Shown: piece by piece, positions 11,189 through 22,365 of the stretch
How positions within the stretch are numbered: the first letter of the stretch is position 1
How the letters are laid out: each line of letters starts with the position of its first letter
DNA from: Poa pratensis
Taxonomy: Eukaryota; Streptophyta; Magnoliopsida; Poales; Poaceae
Assembly: GCA_947311845.1 (NCBI GenBank)
Contig: CAMZMU010000116.1
Span: 3,276,421 to 3,340,420 of the forward strand
DNA: 64,000 nucleotides
Reading direction: 5' to 3'
Program-made: the position numbers and the translations under genes
The notes under the pieces: generated by a model
Database searches by the model: none
What the model was told of the DNA's origin: nothing
Seen by the model: only the letters and a program-made list of their open reading frames with translations

Positions 11189-11219
11189 CCCACGCGGCCA
11201 AAGAATCTGGCCGCGTGGG
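11189..11219. repeat. Perfect 12-bp-arm hairpin shared with the LTRs
   Basis: CCCACGCGGCCA, a 7-base loop AAGAATC, then TGGCCGCGTGGG. Arms and loop are identical to those in both LTRs (9089-9119 and 17307-17337), although this copy lies in the internal region just upstream of the extra ORF. Confidence 0.85.
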
Positions 11220-11319
11220 ACCCCTCTTTCCTTCCTCGGGCTCCGTTCCTTCCATTTTCTTGTCCCACACGTTAATTTCCATAAAAAATGACTTCCGTAA
11301 AATTTACGCAATTCCGAGA

Positions 11320-12600
11320 AACTTTCCAACACAAAAGTTACCTATTATTGATTTTGGGTTTCTGAAACTGCAAATTCTTCGCAATTACCTCCTCCGGTGT
11401 CTTTAAATTCAACTCCTCCACCTTTCCGATGAAGCTCCTTCCTGCAATATAATGTTTAAGGCGTTGTCCATTGACTACATGAGGTTTACCTTTCATATCA
11501 CCGTGAAGACGGATAGCTCCTGAACGGTACACCTCCTGTATCACTAATGGTCCCTGCCACTTTGAAGCTAACTTCCTGCAGAAAACTTGAAACGAGAGTT
11601 GTATAATAAAACTTGATCACCTACTTTGAATTCTTTTCTCTTAATTTTCTTGTCATGCCAAATCTTAACTTTCTCTTTAAACATTCTGGCACTTTCATAA
11701 GCTTCATTTCTCCATTCATCTAGTAGGTTTAAATCAAGAATTCTCTTCTCTCCGCAGTTTTAAAATCAAAGTTCAATTGTTTAATAGCCCATCTAGCTTT
11801 ATGTTCTAATTCAACAGGTAAATGACAAGCTTTTCCATAAACCATTTTATAAGGAGACATTCCCATAGGATTTTTAAAAGCAGTTCTATAAGCCCATAAT
11901 GCATCATTAATTTTAAGTGGCCAATCAGACCTAGACTTATTCACTGTCTTTTCCAAAATGAGTTTAATTTCCCTATTACTTAATTCAACTTGTCCACTTG
12001 TTTGGGGATGATAAGGAGATGCAATTCTATGGTTAACATATATTTTGCCAATGTTTTCCTAAGAATACCATGTAAGAAATGAGAACCACCATCAGTAATT
12101 AAAAACCTAGGAACACCAAACCTGGGGAAAATGATGTCCTGAGCATCGTCATTGCTGTGGCATGATCTGCACTTTTGGTTGGAATTGCTTCCACCCACTT
12201 TGTAACATAATCCACTGCAACCAAAATATGAGTATGCTTTGTCTTTGATCTGGGAAAGGTCCCATAAAGTCAAAACCCCACACATCAAATGGCTCAAGTG
12301 GTAAAGAATAATTCATAGGCATTTCATTTCTCCTACCAATATTTCCTACTCTTTGACATTTATCACAAGATTTAACATATTCAGCACAATCCTTAAATAA
12401 AGTAGGCCAATAAAAACCAGATTGTAATACCTTTGCACCTGTACGATCTCCTGCATGATGCCCTCCATAGGGACTGTCATGACAATCTCTTATAATAGCC
12501 TGTTGTTCATGCTCAGGTACACAACGTCTAATAATACCATCCACACTTTTCTTATAAAGGAAAGGATCATCCCAAAAATAATGTCTAAGATCATAAAAGA
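11320..12600 (-). pseudogene. Integrase of the Athila-like element, fragmented
   Basis: Minus-strand pieces show the zinc-binding domain (HEQQAIIRDCHDSPYGGHH ... CDKCQRVG at 12520-12330). The start of the catalytic core follows (FDVWGFDFMGPFP). Then come PRFLITDGGSHF (second Asp) around 12080 and the core end [15 protein letters not shown] at about 11890. A C-terminal piece is at 11544-11338. At least four frameshifts separate these segments. The enzyme is therefore inactive; identification rests on motif order. Confidence 0.85.
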
Positions 12601-12889
12601 ATTTCTTTCTTTGTTGAAAAGTGAAGTGTGGAGGTAAAACTTTACCAACAATAAAATTTGCATAGTTGGCAAACCATGGAGATGCAACTTTAGCACTAGA
12701 AACATTAATATTGCAAGTTGTTCATTAACAAACTATCATTAATAGGAATAGGATCATCAGGTATATTTTCCATTCTAGAAAGATGATCAGCTACTTGATT
12801 ATCTTCCCCTTTCCTATCAACAATGTGTAAATCAAATTCTTGCAATAAAGTACCCATCTTATTATCTAGGCTTAGCATCTTTCTTATTC

Positions 12890-13330
12890 ATTAAGTATTT
12901 AATAGCAGAATGATCAGTATGTATGTGACTTTCGAATCAGTAATATAAGGTCTAAACTTGTCACAAGCAAATAGCACTGCTAAAAATTCTTTTTCAGTTG
13001 TAGCATAATTCCTTTGAGCAGCATCAAGTGTTCTACTAGCATAATAAATAACATTCAGTTTCTTATCAACACGTTGGCCCAAAACAGCCCCAACTGCATA
13101 ATCACTAGCATCACACATAATTTCAAAAGGCAATTTCCAATCAGGAGGTTGAATAATAGGAGCACTTATTAAAGCATTCTTCAAAATATTAAAGGACTCA
13201 ATACAATCATCATTAAAAGAGAAAGGAACATCCTTTTGCAAAAGATTGGTTAGAGGTTTTGATATTTTGGAGAAATCTTTAATAAACCTACGGTAAAAAC
13301 CTGCATGCCCAAGAAAACTTCTTATACCTT
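12890..13330 (-). pseudogene. RNase H domain of the Athila-like element
   Basis: The minus-strand ORF 13241-12891 reads [38 protein letters not shown] and [14 protein letters not shown], the Ty3-type RNase H signature with its first catalytic Asp and Glu. The upstream connection to RT ([17 protein letters not shown] segment around 13310-13360) is in another frame. No second archaeal-type RNase H is seen, in contrast to the Tat elements. Confidence 0.88.
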
Positions 13331-13462
13331 TGATGTCCCTTGGGTATGGCAGCTTTTCAATAGCTTCTATCTTTGCTGGGTCAACTTCTATTCCTTTCCA
13401 GAAATCTTATGCCCAAGACAATACCTTCAGTAACCATGAAGTGACACTTCTCCCAATTAAAA

Positions 13463-14247
13463 CTAAGTGTTGGTCTTCACAACGCTGCAAAACTTTGTTA
13501 AGGTTGAACAAGCAATTATCGAAGGAAGTACCATACACAGAAAAATCATCCATAAAACTTCCATTATCTTTTCAATATAATCAGCAAATATAGCATTCAT
13601 GCATCTTTGAAAAGTAGCAGGAGCATTGCACAAACCGAATGGCATTCTCCTATAAGCAAATGTACCATATGGGCAAGTAAAAGTGGTCTTTTCTTGATCA
13701 TCCTTATGGACAGGAATTTGTGAGAAACCTGAATAACCATCTAAATAGCAAAAGTGAGAGTGTTTAGATAACCTTTCTAACATTTGATCAATAAATGGCA
13801 ATGGGTAATGATCTTTACGAGTTGCTTTATTTAACTTCCTGAAATCAATACACATCCTATAACCAACAACAGTACGTTGAGCCACAAGTTCATCCTCATC
13901 ATTTGGAACAACAGTCATTCCACCCTTTTTAGGAACACAATGAACAGGACTAACCCACTTACTATCAGCTATGGGATAAATGATACCAGCTTCAATAAGT
14001 CTTATTACCTCTTTCCTTACCACTTCTTCATTTTTGGATGGAGACGGCGTTGATAATCAACAACAGGTTTTGCATCCTCCTCCAAATTAATTTTATGCAT
14101 ACATAGAGCTGGGCTTATACCTTTAAGATCATCAAGAGAGTATCCAATGGCTGGTCGGTGAGCTTTAAGCACATCAAGTAATTTCTCTTCTTCTTCAGCT
14201 GAAAGGTTAGCACTAATAATGACAGGATATATGCTCTTCTCATCCAA
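13463..14247 (-). pseudogene. Reverse transcriptase of the Athila-like element
   Basis: ORF 14023-13463 carries VRKEVIRLIEAGIIYPI, SKWVSPVHCVPKKGG, RMCIDFRKLNKATRKDHYPL, YLDGYSGFSQI and RRMPFGLCNAPATFQRCM. The catalytic FMDDF is present only in a shifted frame at about 13540-13555, so one base has been lost just before the active site. The upstream piece 14247-14017 (HRPAIGYSLDDLKGISPALC) is the usual lead-in to RT in this lineage. The domain is enzymatically dead. Confidence 0.92.
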
Positions 14248-14434
14248 TATGCATATTTCAGATTTTAGGCAAAGGTTTTAATTCAAAACTAGGATCCCCT
14301 TTAGGTGGTGGTAGCACTCCTAAATTATCAGGTGGGATATGCAATTGTAATTGTGGGGTTGTTGCCATAATATTTGTTCTAAAGCATCTTTTTCTCATCA
14401 TTAAATGGTTCATCTTGATTAAGCATATAACGTT

Positions 14435-14966
14435 CTACACGTCTGTTGAAGCTACAGCTATATGAGCAAGAGTTTCAATTACATCTTCAGAAATTGGCTC
14501 TTTCTGAATGTTTATCAGCAAATTTAGAAAAGTTGAATTCAAGTTTTTCTCCAGCACATTTAATAAACACTTTCTCTTTAGCAAATTAATTTCAGCACCA
14601 ACAGTGTGTAAGAAAGGTCTACCAAAAATGATAGGACAAAATGAATCTTGAGGCAACCAAGCACAATAAAATCAGCAGGATATTTTATTTTGCCAACCAA
14701 TACTTCAACATCTCTAACAATTCCAATGGACTAATATAATCTTTATTAGCAAGTTGAATTGTCATACCTGTCTCTTCCATAATGATAGGATCAATATCAG
14801 GCTTGATTTCAAGATAAAGAGAATATGGAATGACACTAATACTTGCTCCAATATCACAAACCATGATAACTTGAAGTCCCAATAGAGCATGATATAACAG
14901 GCTTACCAACCTTGGCCGAATTGCCTTTAATGACTTTAGTAGCATCTTCACATAAATAAACATCAA
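14435..14966 (-). pseudogene. Protease region of the Athila-like element
   Basis: The minus-strand segments read VCDIGASISVIPYSLY, in the position of the D-(S/T/L)-G-A protease active site of this lineage, and PIIFGRPFLHTVGAEI, the second conserved motif. They are separated by frameshifts near 14680. It would process the polyprotein if intact. Confidence 0.8.
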
Positions 14967-14980
14967 CAGGTCTTCTTCAT

Positions 14981-15292
14981 TTAATTGTTTGATAATGAAA
15001 TTTGACTGTTGACTTCCACCTGTTCATAAGGCTGAGAACATCTTCTTTTACTCTTGTTAGTAACAGCAATAAGTAAATTCTCCTTAACTTGGTTTGGATA
15101 TGGAGGTGGTTCAACATACTCCTCAATTGTCACAGATGACACTGGTTCTACCTGTTTAATAACTTTAGGAACAACAATAGATTGTTTAACAGGTTCAACA
15201 TAAACTTCAAACCCACTTTTAGGAACACCAATATGATCAGCAAAAGTTTTAGCTATCTCAATTATAACATAAGGATCAAGAAAAATTATCAC
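14981..15292 (-). pseudogene. Gag C-terminal / Gag-protease linker of the Athila-like element
   Basis: A minus-strand open segment of 103 codons (EIAKTFADHIGVPKSGFEVYV ... VPVSSVTIEEYVEPPPYPN) is rich in Pro, Val and Glu and lies between gag and protease. It has no identifiable domain. It occupies the expected place of the Gag tail. Confidence 0.5.
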
Positions 15293-15327
15293 TCAGATTT
15301 TTAAACAAATAGAAGTAGAGAAGTTCT

Positions 15328-15956
15328 CTACACATGAATATCCATAGTCCAAATAGGGCTCATTACCTTTATCAAGATCCCAATGACAGTGTTTTCAGAA
15401 ATAGTCTCCAATAAATTCCATGCTTCTTCTTCAGTATTATTTGTAAAACTTCCACCAGATGAATTATCCAGAAATTCCTTTTGTTTCATTGGTAGCCTCA
15501 CATAAAAGTTTATCAATATAATTTTCCTTGTAAGATCATGACAAGGATTCTTGCGAAGGAGTTCCTTTAACCTCCCCCAAGCTTGAGTAATACTCTCTCC
15601 CAGATGTGGCCAGAAATTAAATATATAGCAGCGGTTCTCATAAGCTTCTTTAGGAGTAAAATACTTAAGAAAGAAAACCTTCCTCAAAATACTCCATTCA
15701 ATATGACTTCTTCATCAAAGACCTGAACCAAATACGAGCATTACCAGATAAAGACAAATATAATAGCTTCCTTTTTACCTGATCTCAGAAATACCAGGAA
15801 GTCTAAATAAACCACATATGTCTTCAATTGTCTCCACGTGTTCACGTGCAGACTTAGTTCCATCCCTGTAAATGGATTTTTCATAACTCTTTTAACATGA
15901 CCAATGGGAATTTTAAATCCCACTTTAGGTACCTCAGACACAGTAGTTTCAACCAC
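15328..15956 (-). pseudogene. Gag capsid region of the Athila-like element
   Basis: Pieces on the minus strand read KIPIGHVKRVMKNPFTG (15956-15741). After frameshifts, FLKYFTPKEAYENRCYIFNF, ESITQAWGRLKELLRKNPCH and LINFYVRLPMKQKEFLD (15687-15328) follow. The (E/Q)AW.R.K.LL pattern is the core of the plant retrotransposon gag domain. Gag forms the capsid of the particle. It is not translatable as one protein here. Confidence 0.85.
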
Positions 15957-16099
15957 TTTAGGAGTAGTGGCATAAGCACTTTCATATAAGCAAGATGCAG
16001 CGAGGCACGATTCATAAATGCCATAGTAACAATGAGATAAAACAGTAAATAAAATTCAGCTTTCAAGTTTCCTTACCAAACTTCTTACCAATAGCGCTA

Positions 16100-16120
16100 C
16101 GCTCCCCGGCAACGGCGCCA
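16100..16120 (-). promoter_or_regulatory. Primer-binding site of the Athila-like element
   Basis: The minus strand reads TGGCGCCGTTGCCGGGGAG, eleven bases inside the 5' LTR end. It resembles the tRNA 3'-end complement used by Athila-type elements. Confidence 0.8.
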
Positions 16121-16131
16121 GAAAAGTGTCT

Positions 16132-17637
16132 TGATGACTCCCAAGTGCAGGAGATCAATTGTAGTACCTTTCGATTAGAAAAGGTTGTCGAACCCACGAG
16201 GAGCTGAAGGTATTGGTTAGCAAGAATGATAAATAAAACAATGAAAGATGCAAGTGTTTTTGGATTTTTGGTTGTATAGTTGCAAGAAGTAAAAATGCTG
16301 AATATAAATGATAGCAAGTAAAAGCTCTCAAAGAGAGAAAGCCCAATCCTCTATGTGGCAAGAGGACAAGCTCAAGTGATGTGTAACTTATATGTGGAAA
16401 ACGTTCCCGAGGGCGGCATGGATATTGCTAGGCATAGAGATTTATTAAACAACACGTTGAATATCTTGTCAAGTTTTAATCTTCTTTGGACGGAGCCATT
16501 GTTAGGTAAGCTAAATAAATAAACTAAACCCCTTATGATGGATCATGTGGCCAAGTAAATGACTGCACAAGAATTATTAAGACATAAAGTCCCACCATAG
16601 CATTACACTCTAAGGTCCCCGATACTAATACCCTCATAATGCAACTTCATGACTCGGTCTCAGGTTTACATGTCCCCCAAGTCTCCCTCAATTCATTACA
16701 CTACGGTGTTCTCCTATGAGCCCATATAGGTGAAGTGTTGTGCAGTCGACGTTCGCACAACACCATCATAGAATCACATAAAAAGATAAACACTAGACAA
16801 AATACCAACACATGTCATATATAAATCATTGCCAATTCATCCTATGCCCTCAGGAACATACGGGAACTACTCACAACGTGCAAACATAATGATATTCAGT
16901 GGCATAAGTGGTACAACACAATCTGAAAATATAACTTCACCTCCAAATAATGACAAGTACTCAATCACAAACATGAATAGTAGCACAAGACAAGTATCTA
17001 GGGTATAGCAACTCTCAAACTACGAGGGGAACGGAGTGGATCACGGAGATGATGATGGAGATGGTGCTGGTCTTGGTGATGGTGATGATGTAGAGGCCTC
17101 CTCCCACGCCAAGGAGGAGAGGTGATGACGATGACGATGATTTCCCCCTTCTCCGGAGCTCCGGAGCAGCAGGATCTGACCCCCTCGGAGGGAATCAGGA
17201 GTTTCGCCGCCGCCGCGGCCTCGGATGGACTTGGGAAAATTAGGGCGAGACGAAGGCGTGTTAAAAGCCCCGAGCGAGGAAGTGCCCGAGGCTCCGGATG
17301 ATGGGCCCCACGCGGCCAAAGAATCTGGCCGCGTGGGCCCCCTCTTTTGGGCCTCGTGGCTCTCCTCCCTTCGATCTTCTTCCCACTGTTGTTCTCCGAT
17401 GAAAAACCAGCTGTGCAATTTTCCTTTTCTTATTTGGGTCCCTGTAGCTCCTGAAACATTAAAAACAAGAAAAAGGAGGTTTTCTGCCTCCCAGAAATTA
17501 AATACCAAAAATAGGGACTTTGTATGAAAGTCCCATAAATCATCTAAAACATGTAAAAACAATGATATAACAATGCCAATAACATTCTAATATGATAATA
17601 TAAGTTGTATAAATGATGATATAAAATGCACGTATCA
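16132..17637 (-). repeat. 5' LTR of the Athila-like element (1506 bp, complete)
   Basis: On the minus strand it starts TGATACG at 17637 and ends GTCATCA at 16132, with TGAT/ATCA termini. It matches 7936-9417 except for the terminal part lost there. It carries the hairpin at 17307-17337. The five bases ACATG follow on the right. Confidence 0.9.
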
Positions 17638-19677
17638 ACATGTCATTTTCCAACAGTACAAATGACTAGATATTGTTTCTGTTCGATGTATGAAACAGTA
17701 AAAAATCCATGCAGAACCAAATTTAGTATTCATATCATTTCAGGGGCGAGAAAATAGATCTTGGGTACTGCAGCAACATCACCACATCTAATAATTCATG
17801 ATTAACAGGGACATTAGATAAAAATAGGTAGATACATACTCCGGATGATGTATTTGTTCACGTAAGAGGCTTAATTTGTCTGGTGCCTTATATGTTTAGA
17901 AGATTCATGGAACTCTGTCATACTGATACAGCGACCATACACTGAATCAAATGGTGTATCTGTACTGTTGTTTTAGCATGTTTTAATTTAAATAAGTAGT
18001 TTAGGACAATAAGATGTTTTGTATTCATTTTTTATTTAGGCATGGGATGTTCTCTGTTTCAGGAGTCAAGCGTTTAGTGGAGTCAAGATGTCCGTGGGAT
18101 CACTAAACTGTAGATGTGATTTTCATTGAATAGTCATTTACCTCCTCAATACATCTTACTGGTAATTTGTTTCAGCTAAACAAATGTCCTTTGTTTCTGC
18201 AGTTCATGTATCTTGCAGGTATATTTGTTTCAGCTAAATGGGGGCTCTTTGTTTGTAAAGTTCATTGTGTTATGCAGGTATATATTTGTTTAAGCTAAAT
18301 GGATGCCCTCTATTTTTGTAGGTCATTACTTTGTGATACTTGCAGGACTTCTATTTCTGAAAGTATCACACACCTTTCTTAATGCTCTTTTTTGTAGGAA
18401 TCTATAACACTCCGTAGAATTTCTTGCTGTTGAGGGATGGTCGAGAACCTCCAATACTAGCTAGAGCTGGCATTCTTTAAGGATTGAAGAACATAAAAGA
18501 ACCTGCCAATGGTGTGTTGTTAAAGGACTTATTATAATATAAGAATATATGTAAGCCTGGAAAATGCAGGCTCCATAAACCTATATATCATATCATAGGT
18601 CAATTGTTCAATATAAGGCTGATTCGTTAGAACCCTCCCTTTTGCATATATGTATTTATCTTTGCCTGTGTGTTATCTATGTCATTTGTTTTTCCTATTG
18701 TAGGTGTGTAGGAAACATTACTCATCTTTCTGAAGTTGTCCTGTTTATCTTGCAAGTACAAAAAGGGATCAATTTGATGATTGCATTTTTTTTTCATTTT
18801 TTCTGAGATTACTAATTTATTGAGCGTTTCATCGAGCAGGTCTTCCTTTGAGCTGTTTATTTTTTTCTGCTGGAAGAATTAGATGATTGCATTTGTTCAT
18901 AAGCTACCCATGTGTGAAAACAACTGACTTAACCCAGGTCACTCGTGAAAAATACATTACATTGACATGCTCCTGTTTTTTTCATGTGTGATTTTACATT
19001 GTTACCTGATAATATAACATGGTATTCTTGTATTATATAATAGAGCCTCCGTTTTATATGATGTTATATTGCATAGTGGATTGTCCTTAGGCTGTTTTGA
19101 GGAGAAAGTGGGATGACTTGGACGCATTTTTTTCAACCATGTTCACACATCTGGGGCATCATGTGGTCATCAGGACGGTGGTGGCGGCTAGCAAGTTGCT
19201 TTAGCATGATGGAATTGTGTTTGAAGTTCGTTGCCGATTGTTAGTTAGTTTTTAGGGAACAATTGTTATTACATAGATTAGTCATCATAAATCGCAATGT
19301 CGTAGCACTGATGTGTTGAGGTTTCTTTCCACATTTTGTATGAAAGATTTTGAAGTTCGAAATCATCGCTATATTCATGTAAAATGGCCTGTGAGCATAT
19401 TATTTGAAAGAAGTTGCTGAAATATATGTGCTCAATACCACATGATTAGCAAGTGTGTATGATTATGTCTCTACGGTTTTCTTATTTAGCAAAATATCTT
19501 TTCAAATAATATTTTCTGCTTCTTTGAGACTTATGTTAGCAAATATCTTTTCAAATAATAATATATATAACCGCGTTAGTCACTCTATGAACATATAAGA
19601 GCCTTTTGAACCATGCGGCATACTATCATTAACTCGTAGGGAAAAAAGGGCGTACATTGCACGTGCACGCTAACTAG
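17638..19677 (+). other. AT-rich intergenic DNA ending in a Helitron-like 3' terminus
   Basis: There is no coding signal. Three diverged units of about 65 bases occur at 18170-18360, recognised by 'ttGTTTCAGCTAAA' and 'TGCAGGTATAT'. At 19650-19677 an imperfect hairpin (GCGTACA...TGCACGC) is followed by TAACTAG and then T, resembling a Helitron 3' end and the verified one at 55609. No matching 5' TC end was found, so the element boundary on the left is unknown. Confidence 0.35.
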
Positions 19678-20148
19678 TATATATAGTATGCCATATACTA
19701 TAGGAGATGGCTTTCATAAGATTGTATTTGGAAAGGTCCACCGAGCATGAGTTCCATGAAGACGCAACAATTCTCGGGATAACACGCGCGCGTCATGTGG
19801 CATGTGTGGATACTATGATGACCACGCCACATGCATCGCCAAAACACAACTAATCCCGAGTCGAGCGGAAACTAAGAAGCCACAAATCGAGATGACAAAT
19901 CTATACGTACACCTCGACCCAAAGTGGTAGACTCTAGGATCTCAGGTGACGACACACAAGGCAAGGAGATCGTTGGAAGAACCGAAGGGGTATGCAAAAA
20001 CCAAGCACAAGAGAGGCTCGATCAAAAGGCGGTCATTCGACATCACAGACTGTTGTCGGCGAAACCAAAAGACAACTTACGTCGAGCACACAGTAAGGGG
20101 TATCATGGTTTGGGTTGCGACGTCTTCTTGGTGATACCTAAGATATGG
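19678..20148. other. Intergenic DNA, nothing recognised
   Basis: A short open frame at 19924-20154 has no resemblance to a known family. Nothing else is supported. Confidence 0.5.
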
Positions 20149-21052
20149 CACTAGACTTATAGGGAGAACATTAATTGCCTGTGGCGCACTTTTTTTCTAT
20201 GCGCCGCAGCTAATACCTGTGGCGCACCGAAAATTCAGTTCGCCACCGGTTCCAACTTACCTGTGGTGCACAAATAAAACGGTGTGCCACAGTTAATGTC
20301 TCCTAGGCAGGCAGGGTAGGAGAAAGAATACCTGTGGCACACCAAAAAATATGTGCACCATAGGTATCCTATTACCAGTGGCACACTTTTTTTCAGGTGC
20401 GCCCCGTAGCTCACCCCATCAGGGCCCACGCACCCTGGCTGAGATCTTCAAGAGCGGGTACCGCTCCGCGCGGTTCGGCGCCCGGAGGCGTGGCCAAGCC
20501 GCACTGCCGTGTGTGCCTGGTCGGGTTTGAGCACGGCCCGACCTTCCGGGCACCGAGCGAGGTTCGCCAGGATCGTCACGACGAGCTTCCGCAGCGCAGA
20601 GTCACGCTCCAGGCAGGCGCCCCCCTCGACCTCGCCTCGGACCCGTCCCGTCCATGGCGTCCTACCCCTCCCGTCATGGTGGCTTGGACGACCAACCATG
20701 CAAGGATTCGATCCCCGGCCACGGCGATCACAGCGTCGGCAGGATGCGGTGGCTGACAACTTTCTTCCATTTCTCTTCTTCTTGCTAGCTACAGGAGGCG
20801 GAGGTCGTGCTAGGTCCGTGTGGCCTTTCTGTGTGCCCGTAGGAAATCTAGATCACGAGAATCTAGATCCCGTATTGTTTTATTTTCTTAAAATTTGAAA
20901 TAACTTACCAGTGGCGCACCCCAGTATTGTGCACCACCGGTATCTGCGTTACCTGTGGCGCACATATTTCATATTTCAGCCATTATCAGTGACGAGCTAG
21001 CAGTGGCACACTCAAAAAAAGGTGCGCCACAGATAGGTTTTTCCTACTAGTG
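20149..21052. mobile_element. Small CACTA-like non-autonomous element with captured GC-rich segment
   Basis: The right end reads ...TTTTTCCTACTAGTG and the left end begins CACTAG. Both ends are followed inwards by repeated GTGGCGCAC-type subterminal motifs in opposite orientations (e.g. 20183, 20220, 20275, 20335; 20910, 20955, 21022), the sub-terminal array expected of CACTA elements. The flanking triplets are TGG on the left and TGA on the right, so a perfect TSD is not seen. The centre (20397-20830) is GC-rich and unlike the arms, suggesting captured gene sequence. A minus frame there (ALRKLVVTILANLARCPEG) is weakly reminiscent of armadillo repeats. No transposase is present. Confidence 0.55.
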
Positions 21053-21397
21053 TGAGCTCGGAGCGCCCTTTTATTTTTTTGCCCCTTCCTCCGCCGTCGG
21101 CAAGCCAGCTGGTCCCTGCCTCCTCCATCTGTCGTTCTAGTGACTGGCAGGGGCCGGAGACCTCCGTGCTTCGACCTTGGCAAGTTAAGGTTGGGCAAGA
21201 TTTTCCAGAGGCGTCGCATCGGAGGCCGGGATGGCGCCGCATTGAAATAAGATACCCATGTTTCTCCCCCATCTCGGTGGTGCTCTAATCGTCGACCACG
21301 TGAAGTAGGTGGCTTGGTCAATCTCGTCGTTCTTCAGATGTGGCGAGATTAATTTTTCGGTGTGTCGCCGGTCTTTGCCGCTACTCGTGGTGGCGAC
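21053..21397. other. GC-rich host or relic DNA left of the deleted Copia
   Basis: No reliable coding call. Its last 60 bases resemble 23362-23425 (both contain TGGCGAGATTA(G/A)TTTTTCGGTGTG), so the Copia inserted into one unit of a diverged tandem duplication. Confidence 0.45.
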
Positions 21398-21808
21398 TGT
21401 TATAAACGATAGCAAAGAAACGACGAAGTGCGGAACGATCAAACCAATGGGGACACGAGATTTTAACGTGAAAACCCCTCCAACAATGGAGGAGAAAAAA
21501 CCACGGGCGCCAGCCAGCAATACTTCACTATAATCGGGTGAGGTTACAAACGCCGTGGGTTTACAATGTATGGCTTACCCCAACCGGCGGCTTACAAGAT
21601 GTATATATGGTGGCATAAAACCCTAGGTCGGCTGCAGTCCGACCCGGAAACGATCCGTACCGTACCGCGGGGCCTGCCGCCCCCCCGCACCCCCTCTGTG
21701 CATCCCGGATGGGTCAGTGGACATTACTGACTCCGGGGCGCTCCGCTCTCCTTCGTCACAAGTTGGCCTTCATCAGTATAAACGAATTTGGATCACCACA
21801 AAATAACA
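21398..21808 (-). repeat. 3' LTR of the deleted Copia (411 bp)
   Basis: It begins TGTTATAAACG and ends AAAATAACA. On the minus strand the PPT GTGTCAAGGTGGAG precedes it at 21809-21822, the classical Tnt1-type arrangement. Confidence 0.88.
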
Positions 21809-21903
21809 CTCCACCTTGACACAAATTCCATCTTGTAGCATGAACGAGAACTTCATTCTGAAACAACAAAGAAAACACCTTCAGCGCCAAATAGCCACTT
21901 GGG

Positions 21904-22353
21904 CTAGACAGTGATACCAACTAAGCCCGAGCAAAGCTCGAACTTAGTAGCAGGAACTGGCTTTGTCATCGTATCAGCAGGATTATCATGAGTACTTATC
22001 TTGCATACCTTCAGCTTACCTTTTGCCACAACATCACGCACATAATGGTATTTGACGTCAATGTGCTTTGTTCTCTCATGGAACATCTGATCCTTAGTAA
22101 GGTAAATAGCACTTTGACTGTCACAAAACAGGTTAATGCAAGTATCATCTCCACAAAGCTCAGCAAACAAACCTTTCAACCAAACTGATTCTTTACATGC
22201 TTCAGCAATAGCCATGTACTCCGCTTCAGTTGTAGACTGGGCAACAACGGATTGCAACGTTGCCCTCCAACTCACGGCACAATCACCAAGTGCGAACACA
22301 TAACCTGTGAGGGATCTCCTCTTATCCAAATCGGCAGCAAAATCTGAATTCAC
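21904..22353 (-). pseudogene. Copia RNase H (deleted element)
   Basis: The open frame of 149 codons reads [39 protein letters not shown] (the Glu/Asp helix), [12 protein letters not shown] and [13 protein letters not shown]. This is the complete Copia RNase H signature. It ends at 21904, just before the PPT. It digests the RNA strand during reverse transcription. It is separated from RT by one stop/frameshift around 22360. Confidence 0.9.
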
Positions 22354-22365
22354 ATAGCCTGCGAG

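Larger units (their letters stand above)
7936..17637 (-). mobile_element. Athila-like Ty3/Gypsy retrotransposon (minus strand)
   Basis: Two nearly identical LTRs (7936-9417 and 16132-17637) flank an internal region whose gag, protease, RT, RNase H and integrase all read on the minus strand. The PBS complement TGGCGCCGTTGCCGGGGAG, complementary to a tRNA 3' end, is typical of Athila. The left LTR lacks its outermost 32 bases because Tat element 1 inserted there. The right end is followed by ACATG, the presumptive TSD; the matching copy is predicted left of the window. All coding regions are broken, so the copy cannot move by itself. Confidence 0.92.

Noticed and set aside
17638..19677. Complete Helitron ending at 19677
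   Set aside because: The 3' terminus is imperfect and no TC-type 5' end could be found, so only a possible terminus is noted.
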